64,000 bases of DNA, from contig DUZQ01000002.1 of assembly GCA_013349435.1 (NCBI GenBank), positions 1 to 64,000 of the forward strand, written 5' to 3'. Made by a program: the position numbers and the translations under genes. The stretch is from Planctomycetota bacterium (GTDB lineage: Bacteria; Planctomycetota; Phycisphaerae; Sedimentisphaerales; Anaerohalosphaeraceae). Of the stretch, positions 7,604 through 17,006 are shown in pieces (positions within the stretch are counted from its first letter, which is position 1; every line of letters starts with the position of its first letter). Under the pieces are notes generated by a model. That model saw only the letters and a list, made by a program, of their open reading frames with translations. It was not told the DNA's origin and ran no database searches.

Positions 7604-9547
7604 ATGGATTCAAAACAGCGAAGTGGTGATAAAGCCGCACAGGAGATGCTCGAGTGTATGTTCGAGGCGGGCATAGAGAACGCCTGGGACAGGCTTCAGG
7701 AACAGGAGCCTCAATGCGGATTCGGAAAACTCGGTATATGCTGCCGAAATTGTTCGATGGGCCCCTGTCGTATCGACCCGTTTGAAGAGGGGCCGCAGAG
7801 GGGTATATGCGGTGCAACCGCCGATACCATTGCCGCTCGAAACCTTGTACGGATGATTGCGGCGGGCGCTGCTGCACATTCCGACCACGGCCGGGACATC
7901 GCACATACGTTCAAGATTGCGGCAGGCGCCGACAACGGCGATTATATGATAAAAGATGAAGCCAAGCTGAAGGAAGTCGCGGCGAGGTACGGCATAGAGA
8001 CAAAAGACAGAGACATCAAACAAATTGCCGGCGAGTTGTCCGAGGTTATTCTAAGTGAATTCGGTAAACAGGCGGGCACACTAACCAGTGCGGCCTCTTA
8101 TGCACCGGCGGCGAGGCAAAAGGTCTGGAATCAGATGGGCATAACCCCCCGTTCGATAGACCGTGAGATTGTTGAGATTATGCACAGGACGCATATCGGT
8201 GTGGGGTCGGATTATAAGAATCTCGTAAAGCAGGGTCTGCGTGCGTGTCTTTCAGACGGATGGGGAGGCTCACTGATAGCAACGGAGCTTTCCGATATTC
8301 TTTTCGGCAGTCCCGTCCCGATTCGATTCGGCGCAAACCTCGGTGTACTTGAGCCCGGACAGGTCAATATTGTTGTTCACGGCCACGAACCAAGTCTGTC
8401 GGATATTATAGTGGGAGTATCACAGAAGCCCGAACTGTTGAAAACAGCAAAGGAAAAAGGCGCCGAGGGCATCAACATAGCCGGAATATGCTGTACCGCC
8501 AATGAGATATTGATGCGACACGGCATCCCGGTTGCGGGTAATTTTCTTCAACAGGAACTGGCGATTATGACAGGTGCCGTGGACGTAATGCTCGTGGATG
8601 TACAGTGCATAATGCCGGCGTTGGGTTCTCTTTGTAACTGTTTCCATACAAAGCTGATTACGACCAGCCCCAAATGTAAGATAGAAGGTGCCGAGCATAT
8701 CGAGTTCAGCGAAGAGCGGGCGGTGCAAGTCGCCGGTGAAATTATTAAAGTCGCCGTCGAAAACTTCACCCGCCGCAAAGGAGCCGTCAATATTCCAAAG
8801 GCAAGAGAATCCGGTATCGCCGGTTTCACAACGGAAAATACTTTCTATGCTCTGGGCGGCAGATTTCGAGGCAGTTACCGACCGTTGAACGATGCTGTTA
8901 TCTCGGGTCGCCTGCGTGGGGCGGCGGGGGTAATAGGCTGTAATAATCCGAAGCAAGTACACGACTCCTGTCATATTGCCATGATAAAAGAGCTTATCAA
9001 AAACGATGTGTTGGTAGTCAGCACCGGCTGCGGTGCACTGGCGGCCGGTAAAGCGGGGCTGATGCGTCCTGATGCGGCGGCGAAATACTGCGGCGATGGT
9101 TTGGCCGAGATATGCGAGACGGTGGGCATACCGCCGGTTCTGCATGTCGGCTCCTGCGTTGATAACAGCCGAATCCTGACAATTCTGGCCAATATGGTTT
9201 CTGAAGGGGGGTTGGGTGAGGATATTTCCGATTTGCCTGTTGCAGGAGCCGCGCCGGAGTGGATGTCGGAAAAGGCGGTTTCAATCGGGATGTACTTTGT
9301 AGCATCGGGGGTCTATACCGTCATCGCCGAGCCTTTGCCGATTCAGGGCGCAAAGAACCTGACGAAATACTTAACTTCCGAGATTGAAAGGGATGTCGGC
9401 GGCAAGTGGGCCTTTGAGCGGGATCCCATCAAGGCCGCGGGGATGATGATAGAGCATATTGAACGTAAAAGAGATGCTCTGGGGATCAACAAAAAGGCGG
9501 AACGTAAGCTTTATGATATGGAAGACCGTCGTGCATTGACATTTTAA
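7604..9547 (+). CDS. cooS: Anaerobic Ni-Fe carbon monoxide dehydrogenase catalytic subunit
   Basis: A 647-residue CooS/AcsA protein that interconverts CO and CO2 on a Ni-Fe-S C-cluster. The N-terminal cysteine run CGFGKLGICCRNCSMGPC (about residues 42-59) supplies the bridging [4Fe-4S] clusters. The C-cluster region shows VVHGHEP, GICCTANE, VDVQCIMP, VSTGCGALAAGKAG and HVGSCVDNSR, with the expected Cys and His. ATG 7604 is chosen over an in-frame TTG at 7598 because GAGG at 7592-7595 is well spaced. It is followed by acsB, so it probably works as the CODH half of the CODH/ACS complex, feeding CO to AcsB. Confidence 0.97.
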   Translation: MDSKQRSGDKAAQEMLECMFEAGIENAWDRLQEQEPQCGFGKLGICCRNCSMGPCRIDPFEEGPQRGICGATADTIAARNLVRMIAAGAAAHSDHGRDIAHTFKIAAGADNGDYMIKDEAKLKEVAARYGIETKDRDIKQIAGELSEVILSEFGKQAGTLTSAASYAPAARQKVWNQMGITPRSIDREIVEIMHRTHIGVGSDYKNLVKQGLRACLSDGWGGSLIATELSDILFGSPVPIRFGANLGVLEPGQVNIVVHGHEPSLSDIIVGVSQKPELLKTAKEKGAEGINIAGICCTANEILMRHGIPVAGNFLQQELAIMTGAVDVMLVDVQCIMPALGSLCNCFHTKLITTSPKCKIEGAEHIEFSEERAVQVAGEIIKVAVENFTRRKGAVNIPKARESGIAGFTTENTFYALGGRFRGSYRPLNDAVISGRLRGAAGVIGCNNPKQVHDSCHIAMIKELIKNDVLVVSTGCGALAAGKAGLMRPDAAAKYCGDGLAEICETVGIPPVLHVGSCVDNSRILTILANMVSEGGLGEDISDLPVAGAAPEWMSEKAVSIGMYFVASGVYTVIAEPLPIQGAKNLTKYLTSEIERDVGGKWAFERDPIKAAGMMIEHIERKRDALGINKKAERKLYDMEDRRALTF

Positions 9548-9573
9548 GGTTGCGTTAGAGAAGGTGGTTCAGA

Positions 9574-11760
9574 ATGTCCAGAATAATTGCGTCAGCGGCA
9601 ATACGTGGTGCCCACAAATTAGTGGAACAGGCCAAAGATATTTACAATAAAACCGTTCAGGATAAAGGAAAAGACTGCAATGTCGAATTTCCCAACACGG
9701 GTTATTATCTCCCTATTATCTATTCAATGACGGGGATAGCGGTTGAGAAGTTATCCGATTTTGATGAGGTTTTCGAGACTATTGACGACCTGTTGCCGGA
9801 CCTGGTGGATGAAGATATTTGGCTTCCCTATCTGGGGCCGACCCTCGATGCCGGTATGGCGACGCTCTTTGCCGAAGAGATTATCGAGTCTTGTAAGTAT
9901 TTAATCGGTCCCGACCCTGTCAGCGACATCTGGCTCGGGGCCGCCGATGATGTAATTCTGCGCGAGCGCGGGATTCAGTTTGTGGACGGAACGGCGCCGG
10001 GTTTTGCAGCGATTGCAGGTTCGGCTCCCGACGTGGAAACAGCGGTTAATATCGCCAGGAAATGTCAGGAAAAAAGCCTCTATGTTTTTATGGCTGCTCA
10101 TCATAATGGAACTACTTTCGCCGAGCAGCTCATAGAAGGCGGCGTTCAGTTGGGCTGGGATACGCGTCTGGTGCCCTTCGGTCGCGAGATAACCTCGGCG
10201 ATTTACGCACTTGGTTTTGCCAGCAGGGCGGCACTTAGCTTCGGCGGCGTCCAGGCGGGGGACTACCGGCGAAATCTGCTCTACAACAAGAACCGTGTCT
10301 TCGCGTTTGTTATGGCTCTGGGTGAGGTTACCGACGAGTGGTACGCCACCGCCGCGGGAGCTATCAATTACGGCTTTCCGACCATAGCTGATTCCGACAT
10401 CCCGCAGATTCTGCCTACGGGTATATGCACATACGAGCACGTTGTTTCCAATGTTGCCCACAAGGAGATAGTGGAAAAGGCCATCGAGGTAAGGGGGCTA
10501 AAAATCAAGGTTACAGAGGTGCCGATTCCCGTGCCCTGCAGCCCGGCATTCGAGGGTGAACGGATTCGCAAGGACGATATGCACGTTGAGTTCGGCGGGC
10601 AGAGAACCCCTGCATTTGAATGGCTTCGTATGCGGGATATGGGCGATGTTGAAGACGGCGGGATAGAAGTTACCGGGCCTGACGTTGACTCCGTTGAACC
10701 GGGAGGAAGGATGCCGCTTGGGATTGTGGTTGAGGTGGCGGGTCGCAAGATGCAGGCCGATTTTGAACCTGTGCTCGAACGGCAGATACATACGTTTATG
10801 AACGAGGCCCAGGGATTATGGCACATGGGCCAGCGGGATATCGGCTGGATTCGCATCAGCAAAGAGGCCTTCGGCGCGGGGTTCAGGCTTAAACATATCG
10901 GCAAACTCTTACATGCGATGTACCACGAGCAGTTTTCCAGTATCTTAGACAAGGTTCAGGTCAAAATACTTACGAACGAATCGGAAGTTACAAAAATTCG
11001 TGAGGCGGCCCGCAAAGTATTCGCGGAGCGGGACGAACGTCTTGCCGGTATGTTGGACGAAGATGTGGATACGTTTTACTCCTGTACGCTGTGTCAAAGT
11101 TTCGCTCCGAACCACGTTTGCGTGATTTCGCCGGAGCGCCCCGGGCTTTGCGGTGCTTATAGCTGGCTTGACGGCAAGGCGGCATACGAGATTACCCCGA
11201 CCGGGCCGAATCAGCCTATTCCCAAAGGCAAGTGTATTGAGCCGACTATCGGGCAGTGGGACAAGGTAAACGAATTCGTCGCCAGGACCAGCGGGGGTAA
11301 CGTCGAGCGAATGAGCCAGTACAGCATGATTATCGACCCTATGACCTCGTGCGGATGCTTCGAATGTATTGCCGCGGTGTTGCCTTCGACAGGGGGGATA
11401 ATGATAGTGAACCGGGAATTCGCCGAGATGACTCCGTGTGGAATGAAGTTTTCCACACTGGCCGGAACTGTGGGAGGCGGTAACCAGACGCCCGGCTTTA
11501 TAGGCCATTCGAAGCATTATATCGTAAGCGGAAAATTTATAGCCGCTGAAGGCGGAATTCGCCGCATCGTGTGGATGCCTGCAATGTTGAAGGAAGAGAT
11601 TAAAGATGCTTTGATTCGCAGGGCCGAGAAGCTGGAGCTTGGCGGAGCCGAATACCTGACAAAGATAGCCGATGAAACCACGGCCACTGCCGAAGAGGAA
11701 GTGCTGGAGTTTATAACCAAAGCCGGCCATCCAGCAATCGAAATGGACCCGATGTTCTGA
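9574..11760 (+). CDS. acsB: Acetyl-CoA synthase (CODH/ACS beta subunit)
   Basis: A 728-residue bacterial-type ACS that condenses CO, a methyl group from the corrinoid protein and CoA into acetyl-CoA at the Ni-Ni-[4Fe-4S] A-cluster. The length is nearly that of the Moorella enzyme, so the N-terminal CODH-contact domain missing from archaeal ACS is present. A-cluster ligands are visible as C504, C507, C516 and C526 in the CTLCQSFAP region, and C593, C595 and C598 in SCGCFECI. ATG 9574 has a purine-rich GAAGGTGG site upstream. It sits 26 bp after cooS and is followed almost without gap by acsC. Confidence 0.98.
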   Translation: MSRIIASAAIRGAHKLVEQAKDIYNKTVQDKGKDCNVEFPNTGYYLPIIYSMTGIAVEKLSDFDEVFETIDDLLPDLVDEDIWLPYLGPTLDAGMATLFAEEIIESCKYLIGPDPVSDIWLGAADDVILRERGIQFVDGTAPGFAAIAGSAPDVETAVNIARKCQEKSLYVFMAAHHNGTTFAEQLIEGGVQLGWDTRLVPFGREITSAIYALGFASRAALSFGGVQAGDYRRNLLYNKNRVFAFVMALGEVTDEWYATAAGAINYGFPTIADSDIPQILPTGICTYEHVVSNVAHKEIVEKAIEVRGLKIKVTEVPIPVPCSPAFEGERIRKDDMHVEFGGQRTPAFEWLRMRDMGDVEDGGIEVTGPDVDSVEPGGRMPLGIVVEVAGRKMQADFEPVLERQIHTFMNEAQGLWHMGQRDIGWIRISKEAFGAGFRLKHIGKLLHAMYHEQFSSILDKVQVKILTNESEVTKIREAARKVFAERDERLAGMLDEDVDTFYSCTLCQSFAPNHVCVISPERPGLCGAYSWLDGKAAYEITPTGPNQPIPKGKCIEPTIGQWDKVNEFVARTSGGNVERMSQYSMIIDPMTSCGCFECIAAVLPSTGGIMIVNREFAEMTPCGMKFSTLAGTVGGGNQTPGFIGHSKHYIVSGKFIAAEGGIRRIVWMPAMLKEEIKDALIRRAEKLELGGAEYLTKIADETTATAEEEVLEFITKAGHPAIEMDPMF

Positions 11761-11776
11761 TTTGAGGTATGTATTT

Positions 11777-13111
11777 ATGGCGCTGACAGGATTAGAGATA
11801 TTTAAGCTGTTACCCAAGAGCAACTGTAAAAAGTGCGGCAAGCCCACGTGTCTGGCTTTTGCGATGGCGCTGGCCCAGAAGAAGGCAAAGCTGGAGGAGT
11901 GCCCGGAGGCTTCCGAAGAGGCTAAATCGGCGCTGGCGGAGGCTTCGGCACCGCCGATAAGCCTGGTCAAATTCGGCACCGGCGACAACGAGGTGCACAT
12001 CGGCCAGGAGACGGTAATGTTTCGGCACGAAGAGAAATTCTATAACCCCACCGTCATTGCGGTAAGTATCTCGGACAAGCTTGCAGACGATGCTTTGAAA
12101 GAGCGGATTGATGCCGTCAATTCACTACAGTTTGAGAGGGTGGGCACACATCTGCAGGTCGGCGCCGTGGCGGTTATAAATGACAGCGGCTCGCCGGACA
12201 CCTTTGCATCAGCTGCCGGGACGGTCAAAAAGGCAAGTCCTTTGGCTATGATACTCGTTTCCGAGTCGCCGGATGCCCTTGGCGCAGCGACCGCTAAGGT
12301 TGCGGATGTAAGGCCGTTGCTGGCATCTGCTGCTTCAGATACGGCCGAGGCCGTGGCAAAAATCGGCAAGGAGAACAACTGCCCGGTAGTTGCACAAGCC
12401 GACTCGGTCGAGGGCCTGGCCGAGCTTACCGGGAAAATCAAGGCAGCCGGTGTCGAGGAGATTGTTCTGTCACTCAAGGCCCGAAGCTTAAAAGATGAAT
12501 TATACGGCCTTTCACGGATACGGGCCGCGGCGCTGAAAAAAACGTTTCGTCCGTTGGGATATCCAACAGTATCATTTGTGCTTGATGGAAACGGTGAAGC
12601 CCAGGCGGCAAAAGGAATATCATTAATATGCAAATACAGCAGCATAGTGGTAGTCGAGTCGGTCGAGCGGCACGCCATATTGCCGATGCTCACGGCGGTG
12701 ATGAATATCTTTACCGACCCTCAGAAGCCCGTACAGGTTGAAGCCAAGGTATATCGAGTCGGTGAGCCGGGTTCAGATTCACCGATATTGATGACAACAA
12801 ACTTCTCGCTGACTTATTACACGGTCGAGTCCGACGCCGAGGCCAGTCGGGTGCCTTGTTATATTTTAGTGGTTGATACCGAGGGCACGAGCGTTCTTAC
12901 GGCTTATTCCGGCGACAAGCTTAATGAAAAAATTGTTGCCGAGGCGATGAAAAAGAATGAAGTTGACGGACTGGTCCGACACCACAAGCTGATAATCCCC
13001 GGCTATGTGGCGGTGATGAGCGGCAAGCTCGAAGAAGAGACCGGATGGGAGATTGCAGTGGGGCCGCGGGAGTCGAGCATGTTACCAAAGTACCTGCAGG
13101 AAGTAGCTTAG
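11777..13111 (+). CDS. acsC: Corrinoid iron-sulfur protein, large subunit
   Basis: A 444-residue subunit (gamma) of the methyl carrier between AcsE and AcsB. The N-terminal domain holds the low-potential [4Fe-4S] cluster at C17, C20, C25 and C42 (CKKCGKPTC...C), followed by a TIM-barrel and a C-terminal corrinoid-binding domain. ATG 11777 has GAGG at 11764-11767 with a 9-nt gap; an earlier TTG at 11762 is rejected. Its partner AcsD is encoded at 15938, separated by acsV and a second cooC. Confidence 0.96.
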   Translation: MALTGLEIFKLLPKSNCKKCGKPTCLAFAMALAQKKAKLEECPEASEEAKSALAEASAPPISLVKFGTGDNEVHIGQETVMFRHEEKFYNPTVIAVSISDKLADDALKERIDAVNSLQFERVGTHLQVGAVAVINDSGSPDTFASAAGTVKKASPLAMILVSESPDALGAATAKVADVRPLLASAASDTAEAVAKIGKENNCPVVAQADSVEGLAELTGKIKAAGVEEIVLSLKARSLKDELYGLSRIRAAALKKTFRPLGYPTVSFVLDGNGEAQAAKGISLICKYSSIVVVESVERHAILPMLTAVMNIFTDPQKPVQVEAKVYRVGEPGSDSPILMTTNFSLTYYTVESDAEASRVPCYILVVDTEGTSVLTAYSGDKLNEKIVAEAMKKNEVDGLVRHHKLIIPGYVAVMSGKLEEETGWEIAVGPRESSMLPKYLQEVA

Positions 13112-13115
13112 TATA

Positions 13116-15044
13116 TTGGGCAAACGCGAGCAAAAAACATGTTCTGTTCTTTTCGAACCGAGCGGTTTGAAGGTCAGAGTTCCAGAGGGTACGATTCTGC
13201 TTGAAGCGGCCAGGAAGGTGGGTGTCTATCTGAGCAGTATCTGCGGGGGCGACGGATATTGCGGCAAATGCAAGGTTGTCATAAACGAAGGGCAGTTCCG
13301 AAGCAATCCCACCGGCCTGCTTACGCCCGAGGAGAGTCGTGAAAATGTCGTATTGGCCTGTCAGACGAAGGTGCTTTCCGACATGATTGTAACAATCCCG
13401 AAATCGCACGCCCTGGCGACAGACCAGATACTGATAAGTGAGGATACCTCGCGATTCAGCGCCCTGGCGGGCAAGGTCTCGGAAAAGGTGTTCGATTTTA
13501 AGCCGCTCGTCCAGAAGACATATCTCGAGCTTTCACCTCCTACTATTCAGGACCACACCGCCGACCACGAACGGCTGAATGTCGCAATACGCAACAGCAT
13601 TGATATAAGCATTCCCGTTTTGCAAATGGGTTTTCGCGTTCTTCAGGAGCTGCCGCGACTGCTCAGAGACACCGACTATAAGGTAACGGCGACGGTTGGT
13701 TTCAGGGGCGGGGCGATGGAAGTGGTTCAGATTGAAGCGGGCGACCGGTCGGGTATAAACTATGCGGTGGCCACGGACCTTGGGACCACGACCATTGTTA
13801 CTCAATTGTTGGACCTTATCACCGGCACTGTTGTTGACACGGAGGCGACTTATAACAGCCAGATAAATTTCGGTGAAGATTATATCCGGCGAATTATTTA
13901 CGCCGAGCAGAACGATGCATTCGACCAGATGCAGGCGAGCATCGTTAATGACCTTAACGGTTTGCTTGTAACTTTAGCTGAAAGGAACCGGGTAAGCCTG
14001 AATGATATCACTGCTGTTGTTTGTGCCGGAAATACTGCGATGATACATTTTCTGTTGAACCTGGACACAACCCGGATTCGCCGGGAGCCTTACGTGGCTG
14101 CTGCGAGCTTCGTTCCACCGATTCGGGCCGCTGAAGCGGGTATTAAAATCAATAAGCGGGGACTTTTATACTGCGTTCCGAGTGTAGCTGCATACGTGGG
14201 GGGTGATATAGTCGGGGGAGTCCTGGCGACCGGGCTGAATACCCGGCGTGATGTGTCGCTTTTTGTGGACATAGGCACCAACGGTGAAGTGGTCCTTGGC
14301 AATCAAGACTGGATGATGTGCGCTTCAAGTTCAGCCGGGCCTGCGTTCGAAGGCAGCGGCGTCAAGCACGGGATGCGAGCGAGTACCGGTGCGATTGAAA
14401 AGCTTCGGATTGGGGTGGACGGCTCTGTCAGTTACAACACTATCGGCGATACCTGCCCGTTGGGCATCTGCGGCTCGGGACTGCTCGATACGATTTCGGA
14501 ACTGTTTGCAAGCGGTATCATCGACCGCACGGGGCGTTTCGGGCAAAAGCCGGATAAAAGACTATCGGAAGGAGACGAAGGCCGGCAGTTTACGCTTGTA
14601 CAAAGCGACTGTGAAGACAAACAGATAGTAATCACACAGGCCGACATCAGCAATCTTATTCGCTCCAAGGCGGGAGTATTTGCGGCGGTCAAAATTCTTA
14701 TGGACACGACGCAAACAAAGACCGAAGACCTCGGCGCTATTTATCTGGCGGGGGGGTTCGGCAACTATCTGAACGTACAGCGGGCCGTTACAATCGGTTT
14801 GCTGCCTGATATCGACCTGGAGAAAATCCACTTTGTAGGAAACACGTCTATTGCAGGCGCCAAGATGGTATTACTCAGTCAGCAGGCACAAAAAGAGGCT
14901 GAACGAATTGCCGGCGAAATGACCTATACCGACCTGATGACACACCCCGGGTATATGGACGAATTTATTAAAGCGAACTTTCTGCCGCACACGAACCTGT
15001 CATTGTTTCCATCGCACAAAATTGTAACTCAAGGTGCTCAATGA
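13116..15044 (+). CDS. acsV: Corrinoid activation protein (RACo / AcsV, DUF4445 ASKHA family)
   Basis: A 642-residue ATP-dependent reductive activator that returns inactive Co(II) corrinoid to Co(I). The N-terminal [2Fe-2S] ferredoxin domain has C43, C49, C52 and C82 (CGGDGYCGKC and LACQ). The C-terminal ASKHA ATPase domain shows ATDLGTTTIV, LFVDIGTNGE and AGGFGNYL. The only reasonable start is TTG 13116, four bases after acsC stops, with AGGAAG inside the end of acsC. A strong GC hairpin follows the stop and precedes the next gene. Confidence 0.92.
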   Translation: MGKREQKTCSVLFEPSGLKVRVPEGTILLEAARKVGVYLSSICGGDGYCGKCKVVINEGQFRSNPTGLLTPEESRENVVLACQTKVLSDMIVTIPKSHALATDQILISEDTSRFSALAGKVSEKVFDFKPLVQKTYLELSPPTIQDHTADHERLNVAIRNSIDISIPVLQMGFRVLQELPRLLRDTDYKVTATVGFRGGAMEVVQIEAGDRSGINYAVATDLGTTTIVTQLLDLITGTVVDTEATYNSQINFGEDYIRRIIYAEQNDAFDQMQASIVNDLNGLLVTLAERNRVSLNDITAVVCAGNTAMIHFLLNLDTTRIRREPYVAAASFVPPIRAAEAGIKINKRGLLYCVPSVAAYVGGDIVGGVLATGLNTRRDVSLFVDIGTNGEVVLGNQDWMMCASSSAGPAFEGSGVKHGMRASTGAIEKLRIGVDGSVSYNTIGDTCPLGICGSGLLDTISELFASGIIDRTGRFGQKPDKRLSEGDEGRQFTLVQSDCEDKQIVITQADISNLIRSKAGVFAAVKILMDTTQTKTEDLGAIYLAGGFGNYLNVQRAVTIGLLPDIDLEKIHFVGNTSIAGAKMVLLSQQAQKEAERIAGEMTYTDLMTHPGYMDEFIKANFLPHTNLSLFPSHKIVTQGAQ

Positions 15045-15079
15045 TTTTTATTGATTTTTTGATAACCAATGGAACAAGC

Positions 15080-15104
15080 AACCCCGGCCACAGGGGCCGG
15101 GGTT
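15080..15104 (+). other. Intercistronic GC hairpin (acsV-cooC)
   Basis: AACCCCGGCC (15080-15089) pairs with GGCCGGGGTT (15095-15104) around a 5-nt loop: a perfect 10-bp stem directly before the ribosome site of the next gene. No T-run follows. Similar hairpins occur at 16961, 19701 and 24261. Confidence 0.8.
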
Positions 15105-15114
15105 AAACAGGGAT

Positions 15115-15849
15115 ATGGCTAAGACTATTGCAATAAGCGGAAAAGGCGGTACCGGCAAGACGACGCTTGCCGCCTTGATGGTACGGTCGCTGTTGGGAAA
15201 GAATCCACAGGCGGTCCTTGCGGTTGACGCGGATGCAAACGCTTGTCTCGGTACGATGTTAGGTGTCCGTCCCCAAGGGACGATAGCCGACCTGCGTGAG
15301 GAAGTGCTCAAACAGAAAGGCGGCGGGGGTATAAGCAAAGTTGATGCCTTTGAAATGGGTTTTGAGCAACTGCTCAGTGAGTCGAAGGGATTCGACCTGC
15401 TTGCGATGGGCAGACCTGAAGGGCCGGGCTGCTATTGCGCCGCCAATAATCTTTTGCGGACATTTCTGGACAGAATGAGCAACTCCTATGGTTATGTCGT
15501 AACCGACAATGAAGCCGGTATGGAGCATCTGTCGAGACGGACGACAAATAACGTTGATTTGCTTGCCATTGTAGCCGAGCCTACAAAAATAGGGATAGAC
15601 ACAGTCAAAAGAATAGCAAATTTAACCAGGTCTTTGCCTATAAGTATTAAAGAAGTGGGAATCATCTGGAACAGAGTTGACTCCGCACCCGATGTCAATC
15701 CGGACGGGGTGGGCGTCTTTGGGTGCGTGCCTTATGATAAATCTGTGTATGATATAGCGGTGGGAGGCGGGACGGTTTTTGACCTTGAAAACGAAAGTGT
15801 TGCACTGAAAGCGGTGCAGACAATCCTGAAAGATTATTTTGGTATATAA
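15115..15849 (+). CDS. cooC: CODH/ACS nickel-insertion ATPase, CooC type (copy 2)
   Basis: A 244-residue CooC/AcsF-like ATPase. It carries the deviant Walker A SGKGGTGKTT (residues 6-15), DADANACLG, and a CxC pair (GPGCYCAAN, near residue 105) used for nickel. It lies between acsV and acsD, so it may serve AcsB while copy 1 serves CooS; that division is inferred. The two copies are clearly divergent: the GCACPE motif of copy 1 is replaced here by GCYCAAN, and this copy is shorter. ATG 15115 has CAGGG close upstream, right after a GC hairpin. Confidence 0.9.
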   Translation: MAKTIAISGKGGTGKTTLAALMVRSLLGKNPQAVLAVDADANACLGTMLGVRPQGTIADLREEVLKQKGGGGISKVDAFEMGFEQLLSESKGFDLLAMGRPEGPGCYCAANNLLRTFLDRMSNSYGYVVTDNEAGMEHLSRRTTNNVDLLAIVAEPTKIGIDTVKRIANLTRSLPISIKEVGIIWNRVDSAPDVNPDGVGVFGCVPYDKSVYDIAVGGGTVFDLENESVALKAVQTILKDYFGI

Positions 15850-15886
15850 ACTATAAATGCATGATACGTAATATATCAAGCAACGC

Positions 15887-15912
15887 AATACGAGATACTA
15901 AATACGAGATAC
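15887..15912. repeat. Short direct repeat before acsD
   Basis: AATACGAGATAC occurs at 15887-15898 and again at 15901-15912 (period 14) in the cooC-acsD gap. The role is unknown. Confidence 0.7.
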
Positions 15913-15937
15913 AAATATATTTTTGGGAGGTATTTCA

Positions 15938-16891
15938 ATGGCTGTGCCCGAAATTACGGAAAGTTACACAGGCTCGGTAAATCGTTTAACATTGGGTGCA
16001 ACAAGCCAGTCCGGCGGTACGCGAGCGACAACGGTTGTTGTCGGGGGAGCGGCCAACGTAGTGTATGGAGGCAGCGACACCCAGGCAGGCGAAAGGCCCG
16101 TCATCGCCATCGACGTGTTAGACAGCCGGCCGAATGACTGGCCTGAATATCTTTCCGAGCCGTATAAAGATGTGCTTGACAGCCCGGCGGCGTGGGCAAA
16201 GAAATGCGTTGACGAATTCGGGGCAGAAATAATTTGCCTCAAGTTTGACGGAATTCATCCTGAAAAAGGAGACAAAGGAGCCGACCACGCCGTCAGTGTA
16301 ACCAGAGAAGTGCTCGAGGCGGTGGGTGTGCCGCTTATTCTCTGGGGCTGCGGCAACGACGAAAAAGACAACCAGATAATGCCCAAGGTTTCCGAAGCCG
16401 CCAAGGGCGAAAACTGTCTGATTGGCACGGTTACCGAGGGCAACTACAAGTCTTTGACCGCTATTGCTCTGGCGGACGGGCACAACCTTATTACCGAGGC
16501 GCCCCTGGACATCAACATCGGAAAGCAGGTTAATATCTTGGCGGCGGACATGGGGTTCCCGCTTGAAAAAATCGTAACTTTCCAGGATACCGGCGCCTTA
16601 GGCTACGGTGTAGAATACAGCTATTCGATACAGGAACGTCAAAGACTGGCGGCCCTTAGCGGGGATAAAATGATGGCAATGCCGGTTATTTGTGATGTCG
16701 GCCATGAGGCCTGGCGTGCGAAAGAGGCCAAGAGCGAGGATGCACCGGATTGGGGCCGGGCGGACAAACGCGGCCCAATGTGGGAGGCGGCTACAGCAAT
16801 TTGCCTGCTTCAGGCCGGAGCCGATATACTGCGAATGCGCCACCCAAAGGCGATCTCAACGGTGAAAGATTTTATAAACGAATTGTGGTAA
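15938..16891 (+). CDS. acsD: Corrinoid iron-sulfur protein, small subunit
   Basis: A 317-residue delta subunit of the corrinoid iron-sulfur protein. It forms a TIM barrel that pairs with AcsC and cradles the corrinoid. Family blocks such as RPVIAIDVLD, FGAEIICLKFDG, LILWGCGNDEKD and TFQDTGALGYGVEYSYS are visible. ATG 15938 has an excellent GGGAGG at 15925-15930; an upstream TTG in frame at 15923 overlaps that site and is rejected. The next gene, acsE, supplies methyl groups to this protein. Confidence 0.96.
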   Translation: MAVPEITESYTGSVNRLTLGATSQSGGTRATTVVVGGAANVVYGGSDTQAGERPVIAIDVLDSRPNDWPEYLSEPYKDVLDSPAAWAKKCVDEFGAEIICLKFDGIHPEKGDKGADHAVSVTREVLEAVGVPLILWGCGNDEKDNQIMPKVSEAAKGENCLIGTVTEGNYKSLTAIALADGHNLITEAPLDINIGKQVNILAADMGFPLEKIVTFQDTGALGYGVEYSYSIQERQRLAALSGDKMMAMPVICDVGHEAWRAKEAKSEDAPDWGRADKRGPMWEAATAICLLQAGADILRMRHPKAISTVKDFINELW

Positions 16892-16908
16892 CAATAACAG
16901 GTCAAAAA

Positions 16909-16981
16909 CCCGCGTAAAACGTCCTTCGATAAACTCAGGATCGGCGGGGGTAAACAAAAACCCCGGCCACAGGTGCCGGGG
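16909..16981 (+). repeat. Composite intergenic repeat before acsE
   Basis: The 21-bp word at 16909-16929 (CCCGCGTAAAACGTCCTTCG plus A) occurs again, inverted, at 38781-38801. Further on, CCCCGGC (16961-16967) pairs with GCCGGGG (16975-16981) around CACAGGT, nearly the same hairpin as at 15080. The element ends 25 bp before the acsE start. Confidence 0.8.
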
Positions 16982-17006
16982 CTAACTAAAATATGGGAGA
17001 GACCAT

